From: Candidatus Eiseniibacteriota bacterium
GTDB taxonomy: Bacteria > Eisenbacteria > RBG-16-71-46
Reading direction: 5' to 3'
DNA: 8,568 nt
NCBI GenBank assembly: GCA_903921835.1
Contig: CAIXRL010000262.1
Coordinates: 1 to 8,568, forward strand
This document shows positions 7,382-8,568 of this stretch, piece after piece (position 1 is the stretch's first letter; each line of letters begins with the position of its first letter). Below the pieces are notes generated by a model, which made no database searches, was not told the DNA's origin, and saw only the letters and a program-made list of their open reading frames with translations. Made by a program: the position numbers and the translations under genes.

Positions 7382-8423
7382 ATGAGAGCGGTCGTCTTCG
7401 AGCGGTTCGGCGGTCCCGATGTGCTGGTTGCACGCGACGTGCGCGAGCCCGTGCTCCGCGCGGACGAGGCGCTCGTGCGCGTGCGGGCCTGCGGGATCAA
7501 CCACCTCGACCTCTGGGTGCGCGGCGGCCTGCCAGGGCTCGATCCCGAGATGCCGCACATCCTCGGCAGCGACGTCGCGGGCGAGGTCGTTGCGGTCGGC
7601 GAGGCCGTGCGCCATCTCGCGGTCGGCCAGAAGACGCTGGTGAACCCGACGCTGTCGTGCGGCACCTGCGCCGCCTGCATGCGGGGCGACGACAACCTGT
7701 GCCGGCGCCACGACGTCCTCGGGCGCGGCCGGCAGGGCGGCTACGCGGAGTTCGTCGCGGTCCCGGGCGCCAACTGTTTCGAGTACCCCGGGCGCCTGCC
7801 GTTCGAACGCGCCGCCGCGGTGCCGCTCGTGTTCCTGACCGCGTGGCACATGCTGGTCGCGCGCGCCGACGTGCGTCCCGGCGAGGACGTGCTGGTGATC
7901 GGCGCCGGCAGCGGCGTGGGCAGCGCGGCCGTGCAGATCGCGCGCCTGCTCGGGGCGCGCGTGATCGCGACCGCGAGCGGCGAGGCGAAGCTCGAGCGGG
8001 CGCGGGCGCTGGGCGCGCACGCTGGGTGCGCACGAGCTGGTGGACCACGCCCGCGAGGACATCGCCGCGCGCACGCGGGAGCTGACCGGGCGCAAGGGCG
8101 CCGACGTCGTGTTCGAGCACGTCGGCGGCCGCGTCTTCGAGGCGGGCGTCGCGGCGCTGGCGCGCGACGGCCGGCTCGTCACCTGCGGCGCCACCACCGG
8201 CGGCAGGGTGAACCTCGACGTGAACATGCTGTTCGGCAGGCACCTCGCGCTGATGGGTTCGTGGATGGGGCGCCGCGCCGACATGGCCGCGGTGCTGCGC
8301 CATGTCGCCAGCGGCGCGCTGGAGCCGGTCGTGGATTCGGTGATGCCGCTCGCGGACGCACGAGCCGCCCACGAGCGCATCGAGTCGCGCGCGCACTTCG
8401 GAAAGGTCGTGCTGGTGCCATGA
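7382..8423 (+). pseudogene. Zinc-binding medium-chain dehydrogenase/reductase (alcohol dehydrogenase/quinone oxidoreductase type), frameshifted
   Basis: ATG 7382 follows the SerK-like stop by four bases. GAGGT overlaps that stop but is too close to be a good ribosome site, so translation is probably coupled. The first frame gives an N-terminal GroES-like domain with C37, PHILGSDVAGEVVAVG at 58-73, and the four-cysteine structural zinc lobe CGTCAACMRGDDNLC (C93, C96, C99, C107). The NAD(P) Rossmann motif GAGSGVG is at 174-180. At 8021 a 13-bp near-perfect repeat of 8008-8020 shifts the frame by +1. Before it the protein reads ERARALGAH. After it the expected continuation ELVDHAREDIAARTREL... 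and GADVVFEHVGG lies in another frame and runs to TGA 8421-8423. Removing one copy restores a normal 342-residue protein. The catalytic-zinc His (GHE) is Ser (GSD), and no third Cys ligand is seen, so catalytic zinc is doubtful and a quinone-reductase-like role is possible. It is either a recent pseudogene or a sequence error. Confidence 0.85.
8008..8033 (+). repeat. 13-bp imperfect tandem duplication causing a frameshift
   Basis: GCTGGGCGCGCAC (8008-8020) is followed at once by GCTGGGTGCGCAC (8021-8033); the only difference is C8014/T8027. Each copy encodes L-G-A-H in its own correct frame: copy 1 in the upstream frame, copy 2 in the downstream frame. The difference (GGC/GGT) is silent. Thirteen bases give a +1 shift inside the dehydrogenase gene. 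Confidence 0.9.
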
Positions 8424-8476
8424 GTCATCACCACCATCAAAATGACTCAACGCACATCACCCTCATGACCACATGA
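8420..8476 (+). CDS. possible His-rich mini-ORF 1 (18 residues)
   Basis: ATG 8420 overlaps the TGA of the dehydrogenase by four bases (ATGA). The peptide MSHHHHQNDSTHITLMTT has five histidines, four of them consecutive. GGAAAGG (8400-8406) is a poor, distant ribosome site. The frame is the same as the first dehydrogenase frame, so the frameshifted dehydrogenase reading would also run into it. It could be a leader peptide or a chance reading of the repeat; no homologue is recognised. Confidence 0.25.
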   Translation: MSHHHHQNDSTHITLMTT

Positions 8477-8520
8477 GTCATCACCCTCATCACCACATGA
8501 GTCATCACATGAGTCATCAT
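8420..8520 (+). repeat. AT-richer iterated repeat tract with ATGAGTCATCAC-like units
   Basis: About 100 bases with only about 46% G+C by hand count (35 C against 11 G on this strand), in contrast to the GC-rich surroundings. Units beginning ATGA(G/C)TCA start at 8420, 8442, 8473, 8497 and 8509. Four read ATGAGTCATCA(C/T); the one at 8442 is the inverted form TGACTCA. CATCACC and CCTCATCACCAC fill the spaces. It starts exactly at the dehydrogenase stop codon. Confidence 0.8.
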
Positions 8521-8547
8521 CCTGTGCATCCTCGGCGCTGCGTGTAG
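8473..8547 (+). CDS. possible His-rich mini-ORF 2 (24 residues)
   Basis: ATG 8473 overlaps the TGA of mini-ORF 1 by four bases (ATGA); the stop is TAG 8545-8547. The peptide begins MSHHPHHHMSHHMSHH and ends PVHPRRCV, with ten histidines in 24 residues plus a cysteine. Three MSHH units come directly from the DNA repeat. No Shine-Dalgarno is visible, so translation would depend on coupling. It could be a his-type attenuator leader, a metal-binding peptide, or merely repeat DNA that happens to be open. It is not recognised as any known family. Confidence 0.28.
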   Translation: MSHHPHHHMSHHMSHHPVHPRRCV

Positions 8548-8550
8548 ATT
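8545..8550 (+). promoter_or_regulatory. possible -10 element (TAGATT) for a gene beyond the window
   Basis: TGTAGATT (8543-8550) has the same form as TGTAGAGT before the DUF1028 gene (207-214). It overlaps the stop of mini-ORF 2 and would drive a transcript leaving the right edge. No good -35 is seen at the usual distance. Apart from this, 8551-8568 shows nothing I can name. Confidence 0.2.
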
Positions 8551-8568
8551 AACCACCACGGGCACGCC

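Noticed and set aside
6259..7695. Open frame of 478 codons on the minus strand
   Set aside because: Arg/Pro/Ala-rich and low in domain-like pattern; it spans parts of three plus-strand genes with clear motifs.
7235..8440. Minus-strand frame of 401 codons over the dehydrogenase
   Set aside because: The plus strand shows zinc-lobe cysteines and a Rossmann motif, and the minus frame has no recognisable domain.
8420..8520. CRISPR array
   Set aside because: Units are about 12 bases with irregular spacing of 12 to 31 and no unique spacers; they lack the repeat length and regularity of CRISPR.

Overview
The window is GC-rich (roughly 70% by eye), and all supported genes lie on the + strand. It carries a partial gene, six longer coding regions (one of them frameshifted) and a distinctive AT-richer, repeat-filled tail. 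Two proteins end in a FlgD-like/Por-type C-terminal module (G-x-Y-x-L-x-WDG-x-D...GxYFxR...VRR) of the kind found on exported proteins of FCB-group and related candidate phyla. Together with the GC content, an exported DUF1028 protein and a bacterial deoxyhypusine-synthase-like gene, this suggests an uncultured GC-rich lineage such as Candidatus Eisenbacteria or a relative. That assignment is inference; the window contains no rRNA or other phylogenetic marker.

Layout. 1-167: C-terminal end of an exported protein with the sorting-type module. 257-1267: secreted DUF1028 protein with a TPR-like extension, closed by a strong intrinsic terminator (1285-1315). 1383-3280: two-gene unit of a deoxyhypusine synthase-like protein and a class I SAM methyltransferase (GTG start five bases after the preceding stop). 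3305-3332: good extended -10 promoter, then a leader of about 140 bases. 3480-6458: large secreted Asp-box beta-propeller protein with an Ig-like domain and the same C-terminal module. 6520-7377: ParB/Srx-fold protein resembling the SerK/SbnI free-serine kinases, possibly translated from a leaderless transcript. 7382-8423: zinc-binding medium-chain dehydrogenase, broken by a 13-bp imperfect tandem duplication that shifts the frame by +1. 8420-8547: iterated ATGAGTCATCAC-like units containing five TGAGTCA/TGACTCA sites and two tiny His-rich reading frames chained by ATGA overlaps. No gene start is visible between there and the window end.

No single pathway unites these genes. Two couplings are visible: DHS-like with methyltransferase (possibly polyamine-related), and SerK-like with dehydrogenase (four-base gap). 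The points most worth a second look are the duplication frameshift, the His-rich repeat tail, the SerK-like protein with an altered DGxxR motif, and the DHS-like enzyme that keeps the catalytic lysine although some polyamine-contacting residues of the eukaryotic enzyme are replaced.
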